A DNA stretch of 64,000 nucleotides from UBA11872 sp965207185 (GCA_965207185.1 OZ242271.1:186001-250000), one strand, 5' to 3'. Positions 1 through 8,238 are shown, counted from the stretch's first letter. Program-made: numbers and translations. Notes: generated from the sequence alone by a model not told the origin.

Positions 1-2
1 CC

Positions 3-1103
3 GCCCGCGTGATTGCCGAGTCCCAACTCCCGGTGATATTCGCCGGCGGGGGCGTCGCGCGGTCAGACGCTGAAGCGGCCCTGGTGGCGCTGGCCGAAGC
101 AACGAACATTCCGGTGATTACGTCCGGCGGCGGCAAGGGAACGATTCCGGACCGCCACCCACTGGCGTACGGCTCGTGCGTGAGCCCGGCGGGCGAGCGG
201 CACGAGATGAATCAGCTCTTCGAGGTCATGCAAGCGGCCGACGTGGTTATCGGCATCGGCGCGCGTTTCTCGATGGGAAACCCGGCGGGCAATTCGTCCA
301 CGCTGGTCAACATCAATATCGACGATGCGGAGCTCACGCGAGTCCAGGCCAACACCATTCCGCTGCATGGCGACGCCAAGGCGACCCTGGAAGCCATGCT
401 GCCGATCCTGATCGCGGCGGGGGCCGGCGATCGGCCATCGCCGGCGGAGGCGGTTGCCGCAGCGCGGGGCTTGATTGCCTATTACGACATCAGGGACCGG
501 GAGCCGCAGTACGCCATCATGGAGGCCATCAAGCGCAGCGTTCCGGAGGACTCGTTCATCGTCTGGGGCGTGTCGCAGTTCGGCTACTACTCCCGTACGC
601 ACTACCAGGTCAACCACCCCAAGACGTATATCGATTCGGGGTACTCATTCAACCTGGGGTTTGCCTTTCCAACCGCGCTGGGCGCCAAGGTGGGCGCGCC
701 GGAGCGACCGGTGGTGTGCATCAACGGGGACGGGGGATTCCTGTTCAATGCGGCCGAGCTGGCCACGGCGGTCAGGTACGGCATCAACGTGACGACCGTT
801 GTGTTCCGAGACGACGCGTACGGCAACGTGGCCCGGGACATGGAGGACTTCTTTGGCGGCACGTACGAGACGGATCTGCTGAATCCGGACCTGGTCAGGT
901 TCGCCGAGTCATTCGGCGCCGTCGGCATGCGGACCGACGACCCCATGGAGCTGGAAACGTTGCTGCCACAGGCGCTGGAGCTTGAAGCGCCGGTGGTTAT
1001 CGACGTGCCGGTGGCGCACCTGGGCCTGCCGCGCGCGAAGCTCCAGGCCCACTTGCCGTCAGTGCCCTGGACTCAGCCGCAGGACGGGTTGATTCCGTCA
1101 TAA
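3..1103 (+). CDS. Thiamine-diphosphate-dependent enzyme, acetolactate synthase-like (5' end outside window)
   Basis: The reading frame is open at the left edge, so only the central and C-terminal domains of a ThDP enzyme of the acetolactate synthase/benzoylformate decarboxylase superfamily are visible. A Rossmann-like middle domain (VIFAGGGVARSDAE, about residues 8-21) is followed by the pyrophosphate-binding domain with GDGGFLFN near residue 240. The usual Asn-Asn of the ThDP motif is replaced in VVFRDDAYGNV, so the cofactor site is slightly atypical. The substrate cannot be named: the family includes decarboxylases, ligases and sulfoacetaldehyde-type enzymes. The last 45 bp, including the stop, recur at 2584-2628. 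The family is clear, the reaction is not. Confidence 0.85.
   Translation, partial: ARVIAESQLPVIFAGGGVARSDAEAALVALAEATNIPVITSGGGKGTIPDRHPLAYGSCVSPAGERHEMNQLFEVMQAADVVIGIGARFSMGNPAGNSSTLVNINIDDAELTRVQANTIPLHGDAKATLEAMLPILIAAGAGDRPSPAEAVAAARGLIAYYDIRDREPQYAIMEAIKRSVPEDSFIVWGVSQFGYYSRTHYQVNHPKTYIDSGYSFNLGFAFPTALGAKVGAPERPVVCINGDGGFLFNAAELATAVRYGINVTTVVFRDDAYGNVARDMEDFFGGTYETDLLNPDLVRFAESFGAVGMRTDDPMELETLLPQALELEAPVVIDVPVAHLGLPRAKLQAHLPSVPWTQPQDGLIPS
1059..1103 (+). repeat. 45-bp direct repeat, copy 1 (3' end of ThDP gene)
   Basis: This is the last 14 codons plus stop of the ThDP gene. It matches 2584-2628 with only three or four mismatches, and both copies read SVPWTQPQDGLIPS-stop. The two copies bracket about 1.5 kb of AT-richer DNA holding the RES gene, like the regenerated gene end produced by a site-specific insertion. 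Confidence 0.85.
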
Positions 1104-1146
1104 GGCGTGGGTGACGTAACAATTAGAAAGAGGCGATAGCAAACCT

Positions 1147-2298
1147 TCAATGCTCTAATTTGATGTGATCAGTGTCGATCAGCTTGAGCCAAAGATCCGT
1201 GGAAGCATCGGCTTCTGAAGTCTCACATATGTTCCCCTGGTCGGCAAAGAGTACATAGGACATATGCCCGGATCGTACAGAGCTCCAATACTTGATACCA
1301 TCAATACGTGAGTTGTCCCACAATAGTTGTGTGCGGATAAATTCTGTAACCACTTGAGTCGGCACATAGTCGACATGGACTCTATCACCTCGCTCGATGC
1401 ATCGAGACATTTGCCTGCCTATGTGGTTTAGGAACGTGAGTACCTCGCGTGGTCGAAACTCTGAAGTGTCGGATACTGGCTGAAACAAGCTAGGAATAGG
1501 TGGGATATTGCTCAGGTCGAGCAACGTTGCAGAACGAAGCGTCTCGAATCGCCCAACTGCGTAATAGCCTGGGCTTGCGCTGGTCTCTTTGAGAGCAGTC
1601 TCCTTCTCGTCACACGCGTAAAACATCGGGATTCCCGCCGGACTCATCCTGTTAGACTGGTTCGCCATCTCGGGCGGTGGCGGCCCCAACTCTTGAGGAG
1701 TCTCTAAGTGAGGACGACAACCCTCCCACCTGGCTCGGTATAGCTGAGTTCCAGAAGGTAAGGGCTCTATCAGCCCGATCTGTTGAGCGTACTCGAATAC
1801 TTTACCCAGAACTTGACCTGGGCTGTAGACTTCACGATCACCGGGTTCCGGGTCGTAATCTAAAAAGAAGAATCTCCGCTCGTGCATAGTCACACTGCAA
1901 AAGTTCTCCCAACTGAAGCGGATCTTCTGCTCGTCATTCAATCCATAGGCGTCTGCCTCGCACCAGAGCTGATCGATTCGGTCCCCTAGTAGCTGCGGCA
2001 GAAGTGTTTCCTCGTTCTCCTGCGGAAATGACAACCCTATCACATCTAAAATTAGTTCAAATGAATCCCAATAACATCCTTGAAATCCTCCCTCGGAGCC
2101 GTCCCAGCCAAGTTGATTTACTGCATTATCGTACTCTTGGTATAGGCATGCCATGAAATGGTCAGCGACTTCATAGATTGGCGCAGCTATTGGTAGGCTA
2201 CCATTGCTTGAACAATAGGAGCATTCATCAGAAACCGCAGAATCCCTGATGAATCGTATCATCCCAGGATCTTCAAAGCAATTAAAGCATACGTACAT
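1147..2298 (-). CDS. RES-domain protein with N-terminal HEPN/RES-type domain
   Basis: This 383-residue protein has two zinc-binding-like pairs at its N-terminus (CFNC and CSYC within the first 30 residues), an all-helical middle that fits the HEPN/RES N-terminal domain, and a C-terminal RES domain from about residue 190 (YRAR, then NRMSPAGIPMFYACDEKETA). RES domains are ADP-ribosyltransferase-fold enzymes. Characterised toxin members destroy NAD, usually beside an Xre/DUF2384 antitoxin. No antitoxin lies here, and the larger HEPN-RES form is known as a stand-alone gene. Base composition is clearly more AT-rich than its surroundings, and the gene sits between two copies of the 3' end of the ThDP gene, so it was probably acquired. 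The RES assignment is firm; defence or toxin activity is inference. Confidence 0.8.
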   Translation of the reverse strand: MYVCFNCFEDPGMIRFIRDSAVSDECSYCSSNGSLPIAAPIYEVADHFMACLYQEYDNAVNQLGWDGSEGGFQGCYWDSFELILDVIGLSFPQENEETLLPQLLGDRIDQLWCEADAYGLNDEQKIRFSWENFCSVTMHERRFFFLDYDPEPGDREVYSPGQVLGKVFEYAQQIGLIEPLPSGTQLYRARWEGCRPHLETPQELGPPPPEMANQSNRMSPAGIPMFYACDEKETALKETSASPGYYAVGRFETLRSATLLDLSNIPPIPSLFQPVSDTSEFRPREVLTFLNHIGRQMSRCIERGDRVHVDYVPTQVVTEFIRTQLLWDNSRIDGIKYWSSVRSGHMSYVLFADQGNICETSEADASTDLWLKLIDTDHIKLEH

Positions 2299-2583
2299 GA
2301 CGGCAGTCTTAGTATGCCCCCAGTGCTACAAGCATGCGGCAAGTCCTCGCCAAGTGGTCTGTGGTGGTGGCGAACTGCAAAGGCTGTGGCACCCCGGTGG
2401 ATCGCTCAGACATTTAGCGAGTGATCAATGGCTACGCTATAGCATAGCCATGCCGTGGACACCCAATTGCCGAAATCTCCCGACCTCCGCGCATGCCATC
2501 ACCCGGCTTCGTCCGCTGCGCACCGCAGACGGCACGCACAATCAATCATCAGGACACTGGGTGCGCAATGCGAGGCTTTCGTG
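2299..2583. other. Gene-free right part of the inserted segment
   Basis: No convincing gene is seen between the RES start and repeat copy 2. An imperfect palindrome at 2428-2451 (arms ATGGCTA and TAGCCAT around GCTATAGC) lies about 130 bp upstream of the RES gene and could be an operator. A 28-codon plus-strand frame with a CKGC knuckle (2335-2418) is too short to call. Confidence 0.4.
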
Positions 2584-2628
2584 TCCGTCCCCTGGACGCA
2601 GCCGCAGGACGGGTTGATTCCGTCATAG
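2584..2628 (+). repeat. 45-bp direct repeat, copy 2 (second 3' end of ThDP gene)
   Basis: Copy 2 of the ThDP gene end keeps the same reading (SVPWTQPQDGLIPS-stop). It is immediately followed by the hairpin at 2633-2667, which was probably the gene's original terminator. Copy 1 has no hairpin, so the inserted DNA appears to have separated the gene from its terminator. Confidence 0.85.
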
Positions 2629-2632
2629 CGCA

Positions 2633-2667
2633 CGTGAGCCGCTTTCCGGATGGGAAAGCGGCTCACG
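2633..2667. terminator. 15-bp perfect hairpin between convergent genes
   Basis: CGTGAGCCGCTTTCC pairs perfectly with GGAAAGCGGCTCACG across a five-base loop. It has no T-run, but it lies between the end of the ThDP-gene copy and the end of amt, so it fits a bidirectional terminator. The same TTTCC/GGAAA architecture recurs at 12482-12517. Confidence 0.65.
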
Positions 2668-2710
2668 CGAATTCGGGCCAGGCGCGGCAGGCGCCCGTGG
2701 CCCGCACGGT

Positions 2711-4108
2711 CTAGTCGTCCTCGCCGTCGTATTCCTCCGGCATGAGCACGAACTCGGGGTAGGCCTCGATGCGGAGTTCGCCGGCGTCCTGGCCGAGCTG
2801 CTCGACCTGTGGCGATACGCGCGAGCCGATGGTGATTTCCATGAGCTTCCAGAGCCCCAACGAGACGGCGAACACAAAAGCGCCGATGGCCAGGATGCCA
2901 ATCAGCTGGACGTGGAACTGCCCGCCAGCGGCGATGCAGACGGCGAGGGTTCCCCAGATGCCCGCGAACAGGTGCACGGGGACCGCGCCGACGACGTCGT
3001 CCTGTCGCAGCTTCTCCAGCAGCTTCATCCCGGCCACGCAGATGACGCCGCCGATGGCGCCAATGATGATCGCCCAGTAGTGGTCGACGATATCGGGACC
3101 GGCGGTGATGGACACCAATCCGGCCAGTGCGCCGTTCAAACCACCCAGCACGTCGGTTCGCCCGAAGATCGGCCGCGACGCAACCAGGGCGGCCATGGCT
3201 CCAGCCGCAGCAGCGAGATTGGTGTTGACCAGCACGTGGCTCATGGCGATGGCGTCGGCCGCGCTGCCCAGCGCCAACTGGGACCCGCCGTTGAAGCCGA
3301 ACCAACCCAACCAAAGGATGAATACGCCCAGCGTGACCATCAGGACGTTTGACGGCGGGGTCGACCGGGCGGTGCCGTCACGCTTGAACTTGCCCAGCCG
3401 GGGACCGACGACGAGGATGCCGGCGAGCGCGGCCCAACCACCGGTGCTGTGCACGATGGTTGAGCCGGCGAAGTCCTGAAATCCCAGGCCGTCCAGCCAG
3501 CCGCCACCCCAGGTCCAGGCGCCCACGATTGGGTAGATGACGGCGGTGAGAATCAGCACGAAGAGAAAGAAAGACCAGAGTTTGACCCGCTCGGCGAGGG
3601 CGCCCGACACGATGGACGCGGCCGCGGCCACAAAGACCATCTGGAAGAACCAGTCGGACATGGTGGAGTAGGGGTTGTCGCCGGCGAGCACGGCCGCGGC
3701 ATCGCCTTCGCCGCTGACGAGCGCGATCTCCGCAGCGGACGGTCCGTAGAACAGCTTGAACGAGCCGATGACGTTGCCGATGAGGTCGCCGTACATCAGG
3801 TTGTAGCCGACGATGAAGTAGGCGAGTCCGGCAATCGAGTACAGGCCGATGTTCTTCAGACAGATCATGGAGGCGTTCTTGGTCCGCACGGACCCGGCCT
3901 CGAGCATGGCGAAGCCGGCGCTCATCCACATGACCAGCGCGCCCCAGACCAGGAACGCGAAGGTGTTGAGGACGTAGACGGTTTCAGCTTCCACGCCCTG
4001 GGCCTGTGCCACGGCGGGCCGTGCCAGGAAGATTCCGAGGGTGGCAGCCGCGGCCAACAGCAGCAAGGTGCGGCGGCGCTGCCCGAACAGTTGCATGATC
4101 GCGGTCAC
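2711..4108 (-). CDS. amt: Ammonium transporter (Amt/MEP/Rh family)
   Basis: This 465-residue membrane channel moves ammonium across the cytoplasmic membrane. It begins with a signal-peptide-like stretch ending in AVAQAQG, then the AmtB core with about eleven membrane segments. The family signature is visible in DFAGSTIVHSTGGWAALAG, and FMLEAG-like and NVLMVTLGVFILWLGWFGFN segments follow the usual order. The GTG start at 4108 follows GAGGAGGAG at a seven-base spacing. No glnB/glnK gene is adjacent, which is unusual because PII genes commonly accompany amt. The C-terminus is acidic (EEYDGEDD). The family call is secure. Confidence 0.95.
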   Translation of the reverse strand: MTAIMQLFGQRRRTLLLLAAAATLGIFLARPAVAQAQGVEAETVYVLNTFAFLVWGALVMWMSAGFAMLEAGSVRTKNASMICLKNIGLYSIAGLAYFIVGYNLMYGDLIGNVIGSFKLFYGPSAAEIALVSGEGDAAAVLAGDNPYSTMSDWFFQMVFVAAAASIVSGALAERVKLWSFFLFVLILTAVIYPIVGAWTWGGGWLDGLGFQDFAGSTIVHSTGGWAALAGILVVGPRLGKFKRDGTARSTPPSNVLMVTLGVFILWLGWFGFNGGSQLALGSAADAIAMSHVLVNTNLAAAAGAMAALVASRPIFGRTDVLGGLNGALAGLVSITAGPDIVDHYWAIIIGAIGGVICVAGMKLLEKLRQDDVVGAVPVHLFAGIWGTLAVCIAAGGQFHVQLIGILAIGAFVFAVSLGLWKLMEITIGSRVSPQVEQLGQDAGELRIEAYPEFVLMPEEYDGEDD

Positions 4109-4586
4109 GATACGACTCCTCCTCTATTCACTCGCGCCAACACAAACCGCCGGCGGGCACCGACATTCGGCACAGAACGACCAGGGTGCAAGGATCTGTT
4201 GAAGGTGGGCATTGCAGGGGACCTGCGAGTAGCCGCGCCAACCTGGCTGTCGCTGAACGGCCCGGTGCGCGTCCGCCGGTATCCCCAGCCTGAATCGTGC
4301 GGCGCGTATGCGCGCGCTCTAGAGCCGCCGCTTGTGACCTCGTGGAAGGTCAGGCCTCTCGCGTCTACAGCTGCTGAAGGCATCCACCCAACCGGCGCAA
4401 GCCGTACTGGAGCGTTACGGTAGCAAGCACGCCCGGATTGGGCTAGCTCCGGGATTCTCTCCCAGCCGCGTCCGATTGCGATCCTGGATCGCGTCCCAGG
4501 AGACGCTGTCATTTCATCCAGTTGGTCGGGTCGAGCTGGCTTCCGTACCCCCAAGGCGCGCGACCTGCGCCACAGGTCGCGGCCGG
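4109..4586. other. 478-bp spacer with no recognisable gene
   Basis: This lies upstream of amt and downstream of the permease, both on the minus strand. It must hold the amt promoter and leader. No clear promoter, riboswitch or coding frame with family resemblance was recognised; the long antisense frame through it is a composition artefact. Confidence 0.4.
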
Positions 4587-6353
4587 CTAGCGGGTTCCGG
4601 GCGGGTCGACGCGGACGGTGATGATGTCGGTGCCGTGGAATTGCTGGTGGCTGACGGATGAGGCGTACTGGCGCAGGAGGCGCAGGGAGATTTCGCCTTC
4701 GGACGGAATCGCCTCGTCGTGCTGCTGGAGCTGGCGGACGCGGTCTTCGATGTTGTCTTCGTCGCCGCCGCCGATGAATTCCAGTTCGGCGACTGGACCG
4801 TCGCTGGAAGCGACCACGACGAGTCGTCGAATCTCCTCGTCCTCGTCGTCTTCCTCTTCGTCGAGATCCAGGCTCAAGTCGAGATCCAGCGGGGCGAGGG
4901 TCAAGAGCGTCTCCTCGGCTACGGCGCTGAGCCGGTCTTTCATGGCCTGGTCCCAGCCGCGGCGGTCGGCGAACTGGGCCACGAACTTGTTGAGTTCGGG
5001 CAGGGCGTCGATATGGAGACGGGACTGGAAGCGCATGCGGCGGGGACTGGTGAGCTCGAGGTAGAGAATCATGACGACGGCAGCGAAGCCTCCGGTGGTG
5101 ATCCCGCTCTTGAAGAGGGCGCTCAACACGGGACCGAGGTCGGGCAGGTTGAAGAGGTTGAATTGGAAGGCCGCGCCGATCCAGAAGCACATGCCGGCCA
5201 CGACGACCTTGTCGCGGCTGTCTTCGTTCTGGATGACCGTGCGCGCGCCATCGACGAACAGCGTGCCGGTGATGAGGATGAGGTAGCCGGTCATTACCGG
5301 GCCGGGAATGGTGCTGAGGAGCCCGGAGGCCTTGGGCAGGAACGCCAGGATGACCAGGATTCCGCCGATGAAGTAGCCGACGCGGCGGGAGGCGACGCCG
5401 GTGATCTGGGTGAAGGCAGCGAACCCGGGGTTGATGATGTTTGGAACCGCGCCGGCGAGACCCGCCATGAGGTTGGACGCGGCCGTGCCGGACAGGGCGC
5501 CCTGGACCTGGCGAAAGTTCACGGCCCGGTCGTCGCGCCAGGAGACGCGCTGGGCGGCGATGGCAGCGCCGTTGGCCTGGATGGAGATGATGAGCCCCAG
5601 GAACAGGAAGCCGGGAAGCAGCGTCCAGAAGGAGAGGCCGAAGTCGAGGCCCAGGCCAGGCGCGAGCTGCGGCAATCCGAACCAGGGGGCGTCCAGAACT
5701 CGATCAAAGCTGTAGATGCCGAATACGGCTGCAACCACGCAGCCGCCAACGATTCCGATAAGCGGCGCCCACAGTCGGAGAAGCTCGGATCCGCGCAGGG
5801 CCAGGGCCGCGACGATGACCAGCGTGGCCAACGCTGTGAGGGGAGCAGCCACCGGCTCGGTTTCGGTCGCGTCGTCTAGCAGACCGAAGACGACGGAGGC
5901 CAGGGTTATGGAAAGGATCATCATCACGGTGCCGCCCACGGTGGGCGTGACGATTCGCCGGAGAATGACCAGCCACCTGGCGACGACGAGCTGGATTACC
6001 GCGGAGACGAGGACGAGGGCCGTGAGCGTGGCCGGGCCGCCGTCGGCCACGGCCGTGATGCAAAAGGGAATGGCGAAGGCGGCGGTAAACATGGGCAGGA
6101 CCGCGCCCGCGCCAACCGGGCCAAGGCGACGGACCTGAAGGATGGTGGACAGACCGCAGACCAACAGCGAAGCGAAGACCATCCAGATGACGTAGGACTC
6201 GTCCCGGCCGGAGGCGCTGGCCACGATGACAGGGGTGACCAGGAGCGTGGCGGAGGCGATGAGGCTGAATTGCAGGCCGTAGCCCAGCGAGGCGAGGAGG
6301 GGCGGGTTTTCGTGCGCCTCGTAGCGGGGGTTCTGAAGTGGTGCCGTTGCCAG
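4587..6353 (-). CDS. NCS2-type nucleobase permease with C-terminal anti-sigma/HATPase-like cytoplasmic domain
   Basis: The first ~410 residues are a nucleobase:cation symporter-2 (xanthine/uracil permease) domain with about 12-14 membrane helices. The expected N-terminus (ENPPLLASLGYGLQFSLIAS) lies upstream of the first GTG at 6224, so that GTG is too late. The only plausible initiator between tRNA-Ile and this segment is CTG at 6351-6353, five bases after GGGAGG; ATT at 6354 is the alternative. The resulting protein begins ATAPLQNPRYEAHE. The last ~130 residues look like an HATPase_c_2/anti-sigma-type domain (AVAEETLLTL and ISLRLLRQYASSVSHQQF) interrupted by a very acidic run (DLDEEEDDEDEE). 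The substrate is inferred only to family level. The start is unconventional. Confidence 0.8.
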   Translation of the reverse strand: MATAPLQNPRYEAHENPPLLASLGYGLQFSLIASATLLVTPVIVASASGRDESYVIWMVFASLLVCGLSTILQVRRLGPVGAGAVLPMFTAAFAIPFCITAVADGGPATLTALVLVSAVIQLVVARWLVILRRIVTPTVGGTVMMILSITLASVVFGLLDDATETEPVAAPLTALATLVIVAALALRGSELLRLWAPLIGIVGGCVVAAVFGIYSFDRVLDAPWFGLPQLAPGLGLDFGLSFWTLLPGFLFLGLIISIQANGAAIAAQRVSWRDDRAVNFRQVQGALSGTAASNLMAGLAGAVPNIINPGFAAFTQITGVASRRVGYFIGGILVILAFLPKASGLLSTIPGPVMTGYLILITGTLFVDGARTVIQNEDSRDKVVVAGMCFWIGAAFQFNLFNLPDLGPVLSALFKSGITTGGFAAVVMILYLELTSPRRMRFQSRLHIDALPELNKFVAQFADRRGWDQAMKDRLSAVAEETLLTLAPLDLDLSLDLDEEEDDEDEEIRRLVVVASSDGPVAELEFIGGGDEDNIEDRVRQLQQHDEAIPSEGEISLRLLRQYASSVSHQQFHGTDIITVRVDPPGTR

Positions 6354-6381
6354 AATCGCCTCCCGCGCAACCCTACAGCGG

Positions 6382-6455
6382 TGGGCCCTCGTGGATTCGA
6401 ACCACGGACCTCGCCCTTATCAGAGGCGCGCTCTAACCGACTGAGCTAAGAGCCC
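6382..6455 (-). tRNA. tRNA-Ile (GAT anticodon)
   Basis: This is a complete cloverleaf of 74 nt. The acceptor GGGCTCT pairs with AGGGCCC, the anticodon loop is CTGATAA with anticodon GAT, the T-loop is TTCGAAT, and the discriminator is A. CCA is not encoded. It is immediately upstream of the permease gene on the same strand, and it is not inside an rRNA operon. Confidence 0.95.
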
Positions 6456-6497
6456 GCGAGCGGCCGAGTCACCGGGAACCCGGCGCCGCGATTGGAC

Positions 6498-6526
6498 AGT
6501 ATACGCCCGACGCATCGGCGTTTCAG
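6498..6526 (-). promoter_or_regulatory. Probable sigma-70-type promoter of tRNA-Ile
   Basis: On the minus strand, CTGAAA (-35, 6521-6526) and TATACT (-10, 6498-6503) are 17 bp apart, with the -10 box about 43 bp upstream of the tRNA. The same TATACT box is seen before rpmG. Confidence 0.6.
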
Positions 6527-6554
6527 GGAGCCCGCCGCACGTAGAATCGCGGTA

Positions 6555-6630
6555 GGGGACGTGGCTCAATTGGTAGAGCATCGCCTTTGCAAGGCGGGGG
6601 TTGGGGGTTCGAGTCCCCCCGTCTCCACCA
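6555..6630 (+). tRNA. tRNA-Ala (TGC anticodon)
   Basis: This is a 76-nt cloverleaf with acceptor GGGGACG/CGTCTCC, anticodon loop TTTGCAA (anticodon TGC), and an encoded CCA end. It is transcribed divergently from tRNA-Ile. In many bacteria these two tRNAs sit in the 16S-23S spacer; here they are free-standing, 8 kb from the 23S. Confidence 0.95.
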
Positions 6631-6855
6631 CCTCCAGCCGACGTGTGCTGTCCGCATGGCTCCCGGGTCGACGTGTTCGCCGTTCGCGCTTCGGCACTTA
6701 TGGCCGATGGGAATGGCGCTGGCTGTCGCAAGGGATAGGGACTCGTCCACAGCGGCACTTTGTCCAGGCAGATCCTGTTTGGGGCAATCCCAAGGGTGAC
6801 ATGCTTCCAGCGGGCGCCACCTTCAATCCGAAGCCGACGCGAATCCCCACCTCTT

Positions 6856-6873
6856 GGTAACAAGTATGTTACC
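6856..6873. promoter_or_regulatory. Palindrome before toxin-antitoxin pair (likely operator)
   Basis: The 18-bp perfect inverted repeat GGTAACA-AGTA-TGTTACC ends nine bases before the toxin start codon. Toxin-antitoxin operons of this family are normally autorepressed by the HTH antitoxin binding such a site. That role is inferred here. Confidence 0.6.
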
Positions 6874-6882
6874 ATAGCTTCG

Positions 6883-7203
6883 ATGATCGAGATCAGAGAA
6901 TACGTCGATAGGCGGGGACGCAGTCCCTTTGGTCGCTGGTTCAACGGTCTCGACGCCGGGGCGGCACTTCGGGTGCGGACGGCCCTTGAGGCTGGCAATC
7001 TGTCCAATGTCAGAGGCGTTGGCGAAGGAGTGCTGGAGTACCGCATGAACGTCGGCCCGGGCTACAGGATCTATTTCGGCAGGCACGGAGACACTCTGGT
7101 GGTCCTTCTCGGCGGCGGAACGAAAGTGCGCCAGCAGCGGGATATTGAGAGTGCTCGTGAACTCTGGCGAGAATACAAACGTCGCAAGCAGCCGGAGGTG
7201 TGA
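6883..7203 (+). CDS. HigB/RelE-type toxin (addiction module killer protein)
   Basis: This 106-residue protein belongs to the RelE/ParE superfamily group that includes HigB-like killer proteins. The typical pieces are in order: an N-terminal strand MIEIREYVDRRGRSPFGRWF, then RVRTALEAGNL, then GPGYRIYFGRHGDTLVVLLGGG, and a terminal helix RELWREYKRR. Family members cleave mRNA on the ribosome. The start is the ATG just after the palindrome, since the frame upstream shows no family resemblance. Toxin precedes antitoxin with a three-base gap, the HigBA order. It appears intact, unlike the modules at 61-63 kb. Confidence 0.85.
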   Translation: MIEIREYVDRRGRSPFGRWFNGLDAGAALRVRTALEAGNLSNVRGVGEGVLEYRMNVGPGYRIYFGRHGDTLVVLLGGGTKVRQQRDIESARELWREYKRRKQPEV

Positions 7204-7206
7204 TAG

Positions 7207-7524
7207 ATGCCGCTCACCCGTGACTTCAAAAGGACCGTGCAGTCCCGCGCCGAACGCGACCCGGAATTTCGAGAGGGGTTGCTAACGGAAGGTGTCGAGT
7301 GCCTGCTTGCCGGGGATCTCGATGCGGGCAAGATTGTCCTGCGTGACTACATCAACGCCACCGTCGGCTTCGAGGAGCTTGGTTCCCTTACCGGCAAGCC
7401 GCCCAAGAGCCTGATGCGCATGTTCGGGCCGTCCGGCAACCCCCATGCTCGCAATCTTCTTGAGGTCATCAGTCGCATTCAGCAGCACGAGGGTGTCCAA
7501 CTCGAAGTGAACGCCGTTCGATAG
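7207..7524 (+). CDS. HigA-like HTH antitoxin
   Basis: This 105-residue protein is the partner of the preceding toxin. The C-terminal half carries the HTH-like segment of the probable addiction-module antidote family (DYINATVGFEELGSLTGKPP, then SLMRMFGPSGNPHARNLLEV). It should neutralise the toxin and repress the operon through the 6856-6873 palindrome. ATG follows GGAGGTGTGATAG from the toxin's end, so translation is coupled. Confidence 0.85.
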   Translation: MPLTRDFKRTVQSRAERDPEFREGLLTEGVECLLAGDLDAGKIVLRDYINATVGFEELGSLTGKPPKSLMRMFGPSGNPHARNLLEVISRIQQHEGVQLEVNAVR

Positions 7525-7699
7525 GCGAGATGACCAAATCAACGCGTTCCGAATGTGCGAGGGACGTCGTCGGGTTTGGCAGCCGTGGAATCGCCTGGCA
7601 ACAGTGGATTGAACCCTCGCGAGGCCGACCCCAGGCGCTTCCACAACAGTTTCCAGGCCGTGCTACGGTGCCGGGGTTCGCGTTGGGGGTGGATGTGCG

Positions 7700-8152
7700 A
7701 TGGACCTGACGAAGGATGTTCCTCGGAGCGGTTACGAGAAATTGGGCGGGATTGGGTTTCTGCCGCGTTCGATCGACAAGGGGCGGGCCGACCTGGCGGG
7801 CACGATGGGCGAGTACGTGGTCCGCTGGGGACGCACGGAGCGCATGCTGGATTTTCTGGGAATCGGGACCGATGCGTTCATCGAGTCGCTGCGCACCCGA
7901 CCCACGGACGCTGAGGTGCTGGCCTGGGTGCAGGCGCACATGCGGCCGCGCACGGCGGAGGAGATAGACGACTTCAACCGCGAGATGGCCACGGACGAGC
8001 CGCGGGAAGGGTCAACCTGGGACTGGCCGAGGTTTCGCGAGTTCCTGGAGGAGTGCGGGCAGGGTCACCGGACGGATATCCGACGTCACTACGACCGGTT
8101 GGACCTGGACGAAGGGCGCGAGGTTCCGCAGGGCGGGCGGACGGACTGGTAG
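7700..8152 (+). CDS. DUF5069 family protein
   Basis: This is a 150-residue soluble protein. The N-terminus (DLTKDVPRSGYEKLGGIGFL, then PRSIDKGRA) is the characteristic opening of DUF5069, and DFLGI plus LAWVQAHMRPRT follow. The function of the family is unknown. Charged residues dominate the C-terminal third. The gene stands alone, with 175 bp before it and 86 bp after. No signal peptide or membrane segment is seen. Confidence 0.8.
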   Translation: MDLTKDVPRSGYEKLGGIGFLPRSIDKGRADLAGTMGEYVVRWGRTERMLDFLGIGTDAFIESLRTRPTDAEVLAWVQAHMRPRTAEEIDDFNREMATDEPREGSTWDWPRFREFLEECGQGHRTDIRRHYDRLDLDEGREVPQGGRTDW

Positions 8153-8238
8153 TAATTCCGGCGAACGTGGCGCGGCTTGGCCGAAATCGAGCTTCCTAGC
8201 CGCCTAGTATCGACAGCCCGCTTTCTGATGGCCGTCCT

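Noticed and set aside
63..617. Long antisense ORFs opposite the ThDP gene, and similar ones opposite most genes
   Set aside because: High GC content keeps wobble-complement frames open; compositions are Arg/Ala/Pro-rich and show no motifs.
2335..2418. 28-codon plus-strand frame with a CKGC motif upstream of the RES gene
   Set aside because: Too short and unsupported by a ribosome-binding site; possibly a remnant of another gene but not demonstrable.
4109..4586. Possible riboswitch or small RNA in the spacer upstream of amt
   Set aside because: No known aptamer consensus was recognised by eye; a covariance-model search would be needed to claim one.
4105..5190. 361-codon minus-strand ORF across the amt-permease spacer
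   Set aside because: It overlaps the permease in another frame and is extremely Arg-rich, with no conserved motif.
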